35,326 bases of DNA, taken from an uncultured Prolixibacteraceae bacterium (GTDB lineage: Bacteria; Bacteroidota; Bacteroidia; Bacteroidales; Prolixibacteraceae). Below, one piece after another: positions 16,109-23,933 of this stretch (the stretch's first letter is position 1; each line of letters begins with the position of its first letter). The stretch is taken from assembly GCA_913063265.1 (NCBI GenBank), contig CAJXZG010000056.1:1-35326 (forward strand), written 5' to 3'. Under the pieces are notes generated by a model. It saw nothing but the letters and a program-made list of their open reading frames with translations. It did no database searches and had not been told where the DNA came from. The position numbers were made by a program, and so were the translations under genes.

Positions 16109-16146
16109 TTTTCTTTTATTTAAAAATGCACTTATTTTACTCCTGA

Positions 16147-16155
16147 TTTGACACC
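16147..16155 (+). repeat. Third TTTGACAC motif, right end
   Basis: TTTGACACC is identical to 1030-1038 and lies 57 bases inside the right attachment repeat, in the same orientation. A candidate arm-type or excisionase site (inference). Confidence 0.4.
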
Positions 16156-16165
16156 ATTAAAATTA

Positions 16166-16200
16166 AAAAGCCCTGTAATTGTCAGTATTACAGAGCTTTT
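16166..16200 (-). terminator. Terminator of tRNA-Gln
   Basis: On the minus strand AAAAGCTCTGTAAT pairs with ATTACAGGGCTTTT through 14 positions, one of them a U-G pair, around a 7-base loop, and ends in a T run. On the plus strand the same spot is a C-A mismatch, so the minus direction is favoured. It lies inside the element, so the element supplies the present terminator of the tRNA. Confidence 0.75.
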
Positions 16201-16210
16201 AGTTTTGTCT

Positions 16211-16286
16211 TGGTTGACCTGGCAGGGCTCGAACCTGCACTCTTCTGATCCAGAGTCAGACGTGTTGCCAGTTACACCACAGGTCA
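16211..16286 (-). tRNA. tRNA-Gln (anticodon CUG)
   Basis: The minus strand folds as a complete cloverleaf. The acceptor stem is TGACCTG / CAGGTCA. The D arm has TAACTGGCA in its loop. The anticodon stem is TCTGA / TCAGA with the 7-base loop CTCTGGA, giving CTG at 34-36 (plus-strand 16251-16253). The T arm is GCAGG / CCTGC around TTCGAGC. The discriminator A is at 16214 and a CCA is encoded at 16211-16213. Because the attachment repeat ends at 16213, the last two CCA bases come from element DNA. In the displaced copy (888-901) the corresponding bases read C then T, so the pre-insertion gene probably did not encode CCA. Confidence 0.95.
16213..16226. repeat. Right attachment-site repeat (attR core) in tRNA-Gln
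   Basis: GTTGACCTGGCAGG is identical to 888-901 and covers one CCA base, the discriminator, the acceptor 3' strand and the T-stem 3' strand of the tRNA. The tRNA body lies on the chromosomal side and the element on the 3' side, the standard geometry for tRNA-targeted integration. Confidence 0.85.
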
Positions 16287-16295
16287 GTGGTCGTG

Positions 16296-16303
16296 CAAAA
16301 TTA
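16296..16303 (-). promoter_or_regulatory. -7 box of tRNA-Gln
   Basis: The minus strand has TAATTTTG, an exact TAnnTTTG, 9 bases before the tRNA 5' end, which fits a start of transcription at or just before the mature end. A -33 box is not clear. The rest of the gap to 16605 has no recognisable gene. Confidence 0.55.
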
Positions 16304-16605
16304 GGAATAAAAGTTTTAAAGTTGAATTTTCTTTTTTAAAAATCTTCTGCCGGCAGCTGTTTTAAATATTTTTCTCTTAGCCCATTGTCTTTTCTGGATT
16401 ATAAGTTTCAAAATTAAAGCACTTAAATGTTAGATACGTTTGAACTAAATTGGGGAGTCGTCCAAAGTTTACTTTTTAAATACTCCAAAGCTCAAAATAT
16501 TGCAGAGTCATAAAAAAATCAAATTTATATGCTAACAATTAACGGATTGCATTATTTTTAACCTTTCAAAAATCAAAAGTACATAAACAACTAAAAAAAA
16601 TAACT

Positions 16606-17541
16606 ATGAGCACAAATCAAAAAAGAAGGGATTTTATAAGAATGTCAGCAGCCGGAGCTTTAGGTGTAGTAGCTTTGGGGCCAATGGCATGTAAACCAAA
16701 AGCCAAACAGGCTCCTGCCGTTGCAGAAGTTGATAAAAAAAGTTTTGGTGTTGGACTTCAGCTTTACACTTTGCGTGATGCAATTGCGGCAGATTTAATG
16801 GGAACCTTGAAAAAGATTTCCGAAATGGGATACAAAAATGTTGAGCTTGCAAATTATGCCAATGGTAAATTTTATGGTTTAGCACCTGCTGAATTCAAAA
16901 AGGTTGTAAATGATTTGGGAATGGAAATCATTAGCAGCCATACAAGTGTTGAAGCCGAAGGTATTTCAATGGACAGCGCTAAAAAGATGGCTGACGACCA
17001 CGCATTAATCGGTGTTAAGTACTGTGTTCAACCATGGGTGGAAGAGAAAGATCGCAATATTGAGTCGTACAAAAAAATGATTGCCGACTGGAATCAGGTT
17101 GGTGAAGTAATGAAAAGTGTTGGTATCCAGTTTGGATATCACAACCACAATTTTGAGTTTGCCAATATCGATGGTGTTGTACCTTACTACGATATTTTTA
17201 TGCCCGAAATGGATGCCGATTTGATAACCATGGAATTGGACATGTATTGGGCAACAAAGGCCGGACAGGATCCTGTTGAAATGTTTAAAAAATATCCAGG
17301 TAGATTCCAACTTTTCCACTTTAAAGATATGGCCAGGTCAAGCGAGCCATTTTATGATGTTGTTAAAGATGATATTACCTCGGTTGGTGCCGGATTAATA
17401 GATTTTAAACGTATTTGGGATGCCCGTGAAACTGCAGGTGCGAAATACATGTTTGTTGAAGACGATAATCAGGGTAACGGAAAACCATTCGAAGCTGTTG
17501 AAATAAGTATCAATAATTTGACTTCGAAAATTTTGGTGTAA
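16606..17541 (+). CDS. Tat-exported sugar isomerase/epimerase-like TIM-barrel protein
   Basis: A 311-residue protein with a twin-arginine signal (KRRDFIRMSAAGALGVVALG, 6-25) and a Cys at 29 that may be a lipid site, although the lipobox is not canonical. The mature part is a xylose-isomerase-like TIM barrel (AP_endonuc_2 family). It shows QLYTLRD, ISSHTS, YHNHNFEF, ELDMYWATKAGQDP, LFHFKDM and FVEDD, the His/Glu/Asp pattern that binds a metal in this family. Such proteins isomerise or epimerise sugars, or act on keto sugar derivatives, here probably in the periplasm. The substrate is unknown. It is the first chromosomal gene right of the island and is followed by a terminator and then the diketogulonate reductase, pointing to sugar-acid breakdown. 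Confidence 0.85.
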   Translation: MSTNQKRRDFIRMSAAGALGVVALGPMACKPKAKQAPAVAEVDKKSFGVGLQLYTLRDAIAADLMGTLKKISEMGYKNVELANYANGKFYGLAPAEFKKVVNDLGMEIISSHTSVEAEGISMDSAKKMADDHALIGVKYCVQPWVEEKDRNIESYKKMIADWNQVGEVMKSVGIQFGYHNHNFEFANIDGVVPYYDIFMPEMDADLITMELDMYWATKAGQDPVEMFKKYPGRFQLFHFKDMARSSEPFYDVVKDDITSVGAGLIDFKRIWDARETAGAKYMFVEDDNQGNGKPFEAVEISINNLTSKILV

Positions 17542-17569
17542 TTATTTTTCAGGCGATTTATATTGAACA

Positions 17570-17602
17570 GGGAATTTGGTGAATAACCGGATTCCCTTTT
17601 TT
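17570..17602 (+). terminator. Terminator after the TIM-barrel gene
   Basis: GGGAAT (17570-17575) pairs with ATTCCC (17591-17596), with an inner GGT/ACC pair, followed by six T. The two sugar genes are therefore at least partly separate transcripts. Confidence 0.65.
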
Positions 17603-17644
17603 ATTGTTATTTTTCTGATTTAATGTAATCAAATTAAATAAACT

Positions 17645-18661
17645 ATGTCCAGAATTTCTTTTAAAGAAATGCAAACTACCATTAAACAGGCATTTGTAAA
17701 AGCAGGGTTAAGCGAAGAAAAGGCAGATATTTGTGCACATGTTCATGCCGGGTCAAGCAGGGACGGTGTTTATTCTCATGGTCTTAACCGGGTAGCCCGA
17801 TTTGTTGAATATATTCAAAAGGGTTGGGTGAATGCGGATGCTGAACCAACACTGGAAAAGCGTTTAACTGCAATTGAGATTTACAATGGAAATCTGGGAC
17901 CGGGGGTGTTAAATGCACAATTTGCAATGAACCGTGCTATGGAATTAGCGGAAAATCATGGCTTGGGTATGGTTGGATTAAATAATACAACTCACTGGAT
18001 GCGAGGGGGTACCTATGGCAGGCAGGCTGCGGAAAAGGGTTTTGTTGCGCTTTGCTGGACCAATACAGAATCTTGTATGCCTGCCTGGGGAGCAAAGTCG
18101 GTTGGAATTGGTAATAATCCATTTATTTTGGCAGTTCCCCGTGAGAAAGGGCATCTGGTTTTGGATATGGCCATGTCGCAATATTCTTACGGGAAGCTTC
18201 AGGTAACAAGATTAAAAAATGAAAAACTACCATATCCGGGAGGATTTGATGAAAATGGATACTTAAGCAATGAACCCGGTGCTATCGAACAAACAAAACG
18301 CATTCTGCCTACCGGGTTTTGGAAAGGTTCCGGTATGGCAATTTTATTGGATATCCTCTCTGCTATTCTTTCCAATGGCCTTTCTACTGCCGGTATCGAC
18401 CGGGCGGGTAAAGGGAGTTGTGGCAGATGCAATCAGGTTTTTATCGCTTTTGATCCGGTAAAAATTACAGGAAAACAATTTATGGATAAAGTAGTGGAGG
18501 AAACGATTGCGCAGATAAAATCATCACAACCTGCTGATGAAAACACCAATATTTTTTATCCTGGTGAACAATCCTTAAAAATAAGAAATGAGAATTTGAG
18601 ACTGGGAATTCCAGTAGATAAAGGTATTTGGGAGGAAGTAAAAAAGCTTGCATCCGAATAA
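17645..18661 (+). CDS. dlgD: 2,3-diketo-L-gulonate reductase
   Basis: A 338-residue cytosolic NAD(P)H-dependent oxidoreductase of the malate/L-lactate dehydrogenase-like (Ldh_2) family. It is very close to E. coli YiaK/DlgD: GVYSHGLNR with the likely catalytic His45, NTTHWMRGGTYG (114-125), QAAEKGF, CWTN, WGAKSVGIGNNPF, DMAMSQYSYG, EPGAIE and RILPTGFWKGSGM. YiaK reduces 2,3-diketo-L-gulonate to 3-keto-L-gulonate, EC 1.1.1.130, in L-ascorbate/ulosonate breakdown. The length is normal. No other ascorbate-pathway gene is seen nearby apart from the exported TIM-barrel protein, so the true substrate could be a related diketo acid. Confidence 0.9.
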   Translation: MSRISFKEMQTTIKQAFVKAGLSEEKADICAHVHAGSSRDGVYSHGLNRVARFVEYIQKGWVNADAEPTLEKRLTAIEIYNGNLGPGVLNAQFAMNRAMELAENHGLGMVGLNNTTHWMRGGTYGRQAAEKGFVALCWTNTESCMPAWGAKSVGIGNNPFILAVPREKGHLVLDMAMSQYSYGKLQVTRLKNEKLPYPGGFDENGYLSNEPGAIEQTKRILPTGFWKGSGMAILLDILSAILSNGLSTAGIDRAGKGSCGRCNQVFIAFDPVKITGKQFMDKVVEETIAQIKSSQPADENTNIFYPGEQSLKIRNENLRLGIPVDKGIWEEVKKLASE

Positions 18662-18703
18662 TGGTTTGATGCTTTTTATATCCAATTGCTAAAAAGAAAA
18701 TAC

Positions 18704-18733
18704 ATTGAACTAAAAGATATCTTTTAGTTCAAT
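18704..18733. repeat. 30-bp perfect palindrome between convergent genes
   Basis: ATTGAACTAAAAGAT is followed directly by its exact reverse complement, a 15+15 palindrome with no spacer. It sits between dlgD and the convergent M81 gene. It may form a hairpin acting as a terminator in both directions, although only short T tracts follow on either side. Confidence 0.6.
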
Positions 18734-18739
18734 AAAACT

Positions 18740-18773
18740 AAACCATCTCAGCTGGCAAGGTTTGTTTTTTTTT
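18740..18773 (+). terminator. Possible dlgD terminator
   Basis: AAACC (18740-18744) pairs with GGTTT (18759-18763), then G and nine T. The stem is short but the T run is long and only on the plus strand. Confidence 0.45.
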
Positions 18774-18824
18774 GATAATCGACTTTTGCAGGAAGAGAAA
18801 TACTTTAATATTTAACAATCAACT

Positions 18825-20393
18825 TTATTCATTAGACAATGGAATTAACCTGGCTTTTAAGTCCGGATCCTTCATGTTCTTATCAAGCGGAAACATCGGT
18901 CTTTTGATTCTTTTATAAGGAAGTCTTTCCAGGTCCTGGTCTACTCCACCGGGTGTAAGTGCCATTATCCAGTCGGCACGCATATTATACAACTCGGGTA
19001 CCAGGTAACCAATTTTTACCATTACTATATCTGCTTCACGGGGTTTCAACCCCAGTTCGGCGAAATCTTTCTCATAATGATAAGGTTTCCTTTTTTGAGT
19101 AACAATCACTTTTATACTTCCTACCTGAACAAGCACTTCTGTCCCGGCATTTTGATCTCCATGTTTAATGGCCAATATTTTTCCTTTTAATGTAACCGGT
19201 CCGGCATACCTGTTATCCACCTCGGCTCCTGCTTTGGCATTTACAGTTCCGCCAATACCAGCTTTAACAGCAGCTTCAATAAATTCAGGTCCGGGAATAG
19301 AAGCATAAATCAAAGAAGGCCCGTTTTCAGATTTGAACTCTTTTCGATTTAATAATTGATGGAGTGTCCAGGTAACATCACCGGCACCACCGGCAGTTGG
19401 ATTATCACCCATATCAGAAATAATAAAAGGCTTTTTGTCGGATGAAATTGCCATTTCCAGACATTCTTCCAAGGGTGCCACCGGAGCTACAAATTCAAAA
19501 TCATTACGTACGTTCCAAAAAGACTGAGCCAGTTCTTCAGCGGCACCGGTTACTGCTGCCTTGTCATCTCCATATGCCATTACCACAGCATGATTGCGTG
19601 GTTCATCAGCCCAGGCATAACCTACCCAAATGGCTGCATCAATCACCCCTTTTTGTTTGGTTAAGGGCTCTACTTTTGCGTATAAACTTTTTCCCGGCTC
19701 AATACGAGTGCTTGTTTTTTCTCCGGGTAATAAAATTGGTACAGGAATCCAGGCTTTGAATTTTGGTTTTCCTTTGCCATTTTCCAAACGATCGAGCAAA
19801 TTATCCATAGCACGTTTTTTCGATTCCAGGGCATCTTCATGTGGAGCAAGGCGGTAACAGGTTATTAAATCACTGTGTTTGGCCAGTCTTTCAGAAACAT
19901 TTCCATGTAAATCCATGGAAGTTGAAATCAAGGTTTCAGTACCAACAACTTCCCGAATTCTTTGAATAAAATCACCTTCAGGATCATCTAAATCAACCAC
20001 ACTCATTGCACCGTGTATATCAAGAAATAATCCGTCGAAGGGAAGATGTTTTTTTAATGAATCAAGGGTTTCATTTACTAATTTTTCATATACTTCACGT
20101 AAAACAATTCCTCCGGGAATGGCATGACCCCTCAGTGCAGGTACCCAATTGGCACGGGTCCTGTTTTCTTCCCCTTCTTTCATAAAAGGATAATAAGAAA
20201 AGACTTCTTCCCCTCGTCGGACCCGAAAAGATTCTTCATTTGAAACAGCCGGTGAAAATGTACTGGATTCGATGGCTAAACCGCAGATTGCAACTTTGGG
20301 TAGATTATTCTCGGAAATTGAACTTTTTTTATCCGAAGTACCACAGGAAAATATAAATACTGAAAGTATAAACAGATAACAGACCTTATTCAT
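18825..20393 (-). CDS. M81-family metallopeptidase-like lipoprotein (MlrC-type)
   Basis: A 522-residue protein. A lipoprotein signal ends at Cys17 (FIFSC), so it is probably anchored in an outer or periplasmic membrane face. The rest matches the M81/MlrC family, whose founder (microcystinase C) cleaves linear microcystin peptides with zinc. Visible family motifs are GLAIESSTFSP, LDIHGAM (124-130), MDLHGN (160-165), YRLAPHED (180-187) and MGDNPTAGGAGD. By comparison with MlrC, Asp161, His163 and His185 are the likely zinc ligands. Most relatives outside microcystin degraders have unknown substrates and are often amidohydrolase-like, so microcystin cleavage should not be assumed. It is convergent with dlgD and divergent from the small DUF3850 gene. 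Confidence 0.8.
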   Translation of the reverse strand: MNKVCYLFILSVFIFSCGTSDKKSSISENNLPKVAICGLAIESSTFSPAVSNEESFRVRRGEEVFSYYPFMKEGEENRTRANWVPALRGHAIPGGIVLREVYEKLVNETLDSLKKHLPFDGLFLDIHGAMSVVDLDDPEGDFIQRIREVVGTETLISTSMDLHGNVSERLAKHSDLITCYRLAPHEDALESKKRAMDNLLDRLENGKGKPKFKAWIPVPILLPGEKTSTRIEPGKSLYAKVEPLTKQKGVIDAAIWVGYAWADEPRNHAVVMAYGDDKAAVTGAAEELAQSFWNVRNDFEFVAPVAPLEECLEMAISSDKKPFIISDMGDNPTAGGAGDVTWTLHQLLNRKEFKSENGPSLIYASIPGPEFIEAAVKAGIGGTVNAKAGAEVDNRYAGPVTLKGKILAIKHGDQNAGTEVLVQVGSIKVIVTQKRKPYHYEKDFAELGLKPREADIVMVKIGYLVPELYNMRADWIMALTPGGVDQDLERLPYKRIKRPMFPLDKNMKDPDLKARLIPLSNE

Positions 20394-20412
20394 TTTATTG
20401 TTTTTAGAAAAG

Positions 20413-20420
20413 CAAAGATA
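20413..20420 (-). promoter_or_regulatory. -7 box of the M81 gene
   Basis: TATCTTTG on the minus strand is an exact TAnnTTTG, 19 bases before the ATG. No clear -33 box is seen. Confidence 0.45.
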
Positions 20421-20464
20421 ATTGGAATTGTAATTATGACTGCATTAATTTTTACTTTTGAATT

Positions 20465-20716
20465 ATGGTACACAAACTTAAAACATGGCCTGAATATTTT
20501 TTATTAATGGAAAAAGGTGAGAAAAACTTTGAATTACGTAAAAACGACAGAGGTTTTAAAGCAGGGCATAAACTTATTCTGGAGGAGTACGATCCTTTGA
20601 CAAAAAGTTATACAGGTCAAATCCTCCACAAAAAAATATCTTATGTGCTGCAAGGTACCTGCGGTGAAACTTTTGGTCTGAAAGCGGGTTACTGTGTTTT
20701 GGCACTTCAAGACTAA
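20465..20716 (+). CDS. DUF3850 / ASCH-like small protein
   Basis: An 83-residue protein with the DUF3850 pattern: HKLKTWPEYFLLMEKGEKNFELRKNDR at the start (here residues 3-29), then FKAGHKLILEEYDP and YTGQI, ending in a CVLAL strand. This is a PUA/ASCH-type beta barrel, a fold that usually binds RNA or modified nucleotides. The specific role is unknown. It spans the whole domain, so the start is right. The stop is followed by a 157-base gap before the Mrp operon. It may be co-transcribed with it, but no functional link is evident. Confidence 0.75.
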   Translation: MVHKLKTWPEYFLLMEKGEKNFELRKNDRGFKAGHKLILEEYDPLTKSYTGQILHKKISYVLQGTCGETFGLKAGYCVLALQD

Positions 20717-20873
20717 ATTAGAATTGAAGAAAAAGCAAAAACCTAAAACTTTGCATTTGATCTGAAGTAGTACGAAATTTCTGAAATATAGGATAACTTT
20801 TTTCTTTTCATTTTGTTCAATAGATATTAACTGCCTCAGACTGATTTTAGGTCGGGTTTATTTTAACCGAATA

Positions 20874-23174
20874 ATGCAAATTGTTTTACTGATATATCTA
20901 ATTGCTTCTTTCCTGATATTCGTTATTCCTGAGCGAATAAAGAAAGCTGTTCCGTTTTTTCTGGCATCAGTACAACTGGGCGTTTTTATTTATTTCTTTT
21001 CGAAAATCGGACTGGTATCCGGTGGCGCAACCATTATAGAAAAGATTGCATGGGTGCCACAATTGGGACTGGAATTTGAATTGGTGCTGAGTGGCTTAAG
21101 CCTTGCTTTTGTTTTGTTGATAACAGGAATAGGAGTTTTGGTTTTTTTATATTCCTATGCATACATGAAAAGCTATTCACGAACTGACATCTTCTATTTT
21201 TATTTGTTTCTTTTTAGCGGGGCTATGCTGGGGCTGGTACTTTCCGGAAACCTGATTCTTTTTTTTGTTTTCTGGGAGCTTACAAGTTTTCTTTCGTTTT
21301 TACTGATTAGTTTTTTTCACGAAAAAGAAGCTTCCAGAAAGGCTGCTTTCCAATCCTTGTTTATTACCGGATTGGGGGGATTAATATTGTTAGCCGGAAT
21401 AATTCTGATAGGTAGTGTCGTAGATAGTTATTCTGTTTCAGTTTGGGTTGAAAATGCAGTTATGATTAAATCACATAAATTTTATTTACCGGGATTGGTA
21501 TTAATTTTTATAGGTGTTTTTACCAAATCAGCACAATTTCCTTTTCATTTTTGGTTACCCGGGGCCATGCAGGCTCCCACGCCGGTTAGCTCCTATTTGC
21601 ATTCAGCGACGATGGTTAAAGCAGGTATTTTTTTATTGGCACTTTTAAATCCTGTTTTGGGAGGAAGACCGGAATGGACTTATATTTTAACATTGGTTGG
21701 GGTAATTACTATGTTTTTAGGTGCATATTTTGCCATTACACAAACCGATATAAAAGCAATTCTGGCTTATACAACAATCAGTGCTTTAGGTATATTGGTA
21801 ATGCTTTTAGGAATTGATACCGTACTTTCGACAAAAGCTGCCATGTTATTTCTTTATGTGCACGCCTTTTATAAAGCAGCCATGTTTATGATAGCCGGAT
21901 TTATTTATAAAAAAACAGGAACTCTTGAATGGAGCAAAATGGGAGGGCTGGCCGGAATTGTACCCATTACTTTTACAATCGCTTTGCTGGCACTGCTTTC
22001 CATGGCTGGCTTGCCACCCATGTTGGGTTTTTTGGGAAAAGAACTGATATATGAAGCCAAGGTGCAACTACCCGATGTTGCATCATTTATTCTTGTATTT
22101 GGTGTCGCGGGCAATGCCTTAATGATTGCTGTTTCGATGTTTTTTCTTTTTAAAGTGTTTCTGGGCAAAAAAGGTAAATCATTTGAAGTTTCATATAAAA
22201 AAGATTGGGCATATGTTTTCGGATCTGGTGTTCTTGCATTATTGAGTTTATTTTTTGGATTGTTTCCTTCTTTTTTAGGTAAAAATATTATTGAACCGGC
22301 ATTAAACAGTATCAGAAAAATTGATTACAGTGTAAAACTGAAAATCTGGCATGGATTTAATGATGTATTCTTTTTGAGTGTGGTAACAGTATTGCTCGGT
22401 TTTTCTCTGTTTCTTCTGATATACAGAAAGAACCGGCTTTTGGAAAAATGGAGAAATTTTAACCTGAATTTTTTTACTATTCGGCTTGTGGATGTATTCG
22501 ATAATACAATGAACAGTTTTTTAAAACTGGCCAAAAGAAAAACAGAAATAGTACAACATGGCTATCATCGATATTACATTCTGACGATTTTTGTAGTTGC
22601 ATCGGTATTATTGTGGTACCAGGTTTATGTAACCCAGGGTTGGAGTTTGTTAAACGTTTTTACTTTAAAACCATTTTACATCTCCGGATTGGTAGTGGTT
22701 ATTGTTTTCTCCACTTTTTTTAGTGTGATTTCTTCTTCACGAATTGCCACTATCATTACCATGGGGGTTACCGGTTATGGAATTGCTTTAATATTTTTGT
22801 ATTACAGTGCAGTAGATCTGGCCATTACCCAGATAATTGTTGAAACTCTGATTCTGGTAATGTTTGTTCTTGTTCTGCAACAATTTCCATTGTTTGCAAA
22901 ACTGTCTTCAAAAGCGTCAAAACTTCGTGATGTTCTTATCGCCATAACTTTTGGCAGTGCTATGACTGTTCTGGCGCTTAAGTCAATCAACATCGATTTT
23001 AACAATCGTATTTCCAATTATCTAATCGAAAACAGTTATGTAAAGGCATATGGAGAAAATGTGGTTAATGTAATTCTGGTTGATTTCAGGGCACTGGATA
23101 CAATGGGTGAAGTAACTGTGTTAATTGTAGCAGCGCTGGGAGTATTTGTTTTACTTAAATCCAAAAAAGTATGA
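20874..23174 (+). CDS. mrpA: Mrp Na+/H+ antiporter subunit A
   Basis: A 766-residue polytopic membrane protein, first of a seven-gene operon. Residues ~1-480 are a NuoL-like proton-channel domain. FFVFWELTSF carries the key Glu135 and VFTKSAQFPFHFWLPGAM the key Lys218, followed by SSYLHSATMVKAG with Lys249. The C-terminal region (~600-766) has the DUF4040/MbhD-like YSAVDLAITQIIVETL and the MbhE-like NVILVDFRALDTMGE helices that form the sodium path in Mrp complexes. The complex exchanges cytosolic Na+ for H+ and is used for alkali, salt or bioenergetic needs. It is at full family length. Its stop overlaps the next start by 4 bases. Confidence 0.92.
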   Translation: MQIVLLIYLIASFLIFVIPERIKKAVPFFLASVQLGVFIYFFSKIGLVSGGATIIEKIAWVPQLGLEFELVLSGLSLAFVLLITGIGVLVFLYSYAYMKSYSRTDIFYFYLFLFSGAMLGLVLSGNLILFFVFWELTSFLSFLLISFFHEKEASRKAAFQSLFITGLGGLILLAGIILIGSVVDSYSVSVWVENAVMIKSHKFYLPGLVLIFIGVFTKSAQFPFHFWLPGAMQAPTPVSSYLHSATMVKAGIFLLALLNPVLGGRPEWTYILTLVGVITMFLGAYFAITQTDIKAILAYTTISALGILVMLLGIDTVLSTKAAMLFLYVHAFYKAAMFMIAGFIYKKTGTLEWSKMGGLAGIVPITFTIALLALLSMAGLPPMLGFLGKELIYEAKVQLPDVASFILVFGVAGNALMIAVSMFFLFKVFLGKKGKSFEVSYKKDWAYVFGSGVLALLSLFFGLFPSFLGKNIIEPALNSIRKIDYSVKLKIWHGFNDVFFLSVVTVLLGFSLFLLIYRKNRLLEKWRNFNLNFFTIRLVDVFDNTMNSFLKLAKRKTEIVQHGYHRYYILTIFVVASVLLWYQVYVTQGWSLLNVFTLKPFYISGLVVVIVFSTFFSVISSSRIATIITMGVTGYGIALIFLYYSAVDLAITQIIVETLILVMFVLVLQQFPLFAKLSSKASKLRDVLIAITFGSAMTVLALKSINIDFNNRISNYLIENSYVKAYGENVVNVILVDFRALDTMGEVTVLIVAALGVFVLLKSKKV

Positions 23175-23596
23175 ATTCAGTAATTCTTCAAATAGCGGCA
23201 AAATATGTAAGATGGTTGCTTGTTTTTTTTGCAATTGTTGCACTGTACCGTGGGCACAATCATCCCGGGGGTGGATTTATCGGTGGATTATTGGTTTCAT
23301 TATCCGTTATCTTTTACAGCCTTGCCTATGATGCCGAACGTGCAAAACAAAAATTGATGCTTCAGCCCGGCACCCAAATCTTTATTGGATTATTATTGAT
23401 CTTAATAAGTGTTCTCCCGGGACTGTTTCAAAAGGGAACTTTGATGGCAGGTATTTGGACAAGCATTTCAATACCGGTTTTGGGAGAAATAAAATTAGGT
23501 ACTCCTTTTCTGTTTGACATAGGAGTGTTTTTTGCCGTGATTGGCGTCACAGTAATGTTTTTCTTTTCATTAAAAAAAGTAGGACAATGGAAATAG
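23171..23596 (+). CDS. mrpB: Mrp Na+/H+ antiporter subunit B
   Basis: A 141-residue membrane protein with four predicted helices. The MnhB signature YRGHNHPGGGFIGGLL lies at about 26-41. LGTPFLFDIGVFFAVIGVT near the end is also typical. MrpB packs against the end of MrpA in the sodium-translocating half. The start overlaps the mrpA stop (ATGA) and its end overlaps mrpC by 10 bases, indicating translational coupling. The length is normal. Confidence 0.92.
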   Translation: MNSVILQIAAKYVRWLLVFFAIVALYRGHNHPGGGFIGGLLVSLSVIFYSLAYDAERAKQKLMLQPGTQIFIGLLLILISVLPGLFQKGTLMAGIWTSISIPVLGEIKLGTPFLFDIGVFFAVIGVTVMFFFSLKKVGQWK

Positions 23597-23931
23597 TACT
23601 GGCAATATTGGTTGGAGTTTTATATACCGCAGGAGTGTATATGGTATTGCGGCGTAGTATATTAAAATTTATAATCGGGTTGATATTTATGAGTAATGCT
23701 ACCAATTTGCTTGTATTTATTTCATCTGGTGTGGTAGCAGGAGAACCTGCTTTTGTGGGATCTGAACCTGTTGATGCAAATGCTTTGTCAGATCCGCTTC
23801 CCCAGGCATTGGTATTAACGGCAATTGTAATCGGATTTGGGATAGTGGTTTTTACCCTGGCTTTAAAATATAAATTTTATGAAGCTACCGGTACAGATGA
23901 TTTGGATCAATTGAAAAAAACAGATAACTGA
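23587..23931 (+). CDS. mrpC: Mrp Na+/H+ antiporter subunit C
   Basis: A 114-residue protein with three membrane helices, homologous to NuoK. VGVLYTAGVYMVLRRS, then FIIGLIFMSNATNLLVF and DPLPQALVLTAIVIGF are classic MnhC motifs. The periplasmic insert (about 55-77) is acidic, as in the family. It is the third gene of the operon and the next gene follows after 2 bases. Confidence 0.92.
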   Translation: MEIVLAILVGVLYTAGVYMVLRRSILKFIIGLIFMSNATNLLVFISSGVVAGEPAFVGSEPVDANALSDPLPQALVLTAIVIGFGIVVFTLALKYKFYEATGTDDLDQLKKTDN

Positions 23932-23933
23932 TA

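Larger units (their letters stand above)
888..16226. mobile_element. Integrative defence island in tRNA-Gln
   Basis: The boundaries are set by the 14-bp direct repeat of the tRNA-Gln 3' end. The tyrosine recombinase lies 166 bases inside the left repeat, followed by two small excisionase-like HTH genes. The interior is visibly more AT-rich than the flanking genes. Cargo: type IIG RM enzyme, KAP NTPase, NACHT NTPase, putAbiC protein and an unknown gene pair. No relaxase, type IV secretion, phage capsid or replication gene is seen, so it is an integrative but not self-transmissible element, perhaps mobilised by a helper (inference). The tRNA stays intact because the element carries a matching 3' end. 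Confidence 0.85.

Noticed and set aside
888..16226. Prophage, conjugative element, CRISPR array or retron within the island
   Set aside because: No capsid, terminase, relaxase, secretion, reverse transcriptase or regularly spaced repeat array is present.
16148..16339. 63-residue plus-strand open frame
   Set aside because: It runs through the terminator and antisense across tRNA-Gln.
20453..20460. TACTTTTG as a promoter -7 box of the DUF3850 gene
   Set aside because: It ends only 4 bases before the ATG, which the domain start supports, so transcription would begin inside the gene.
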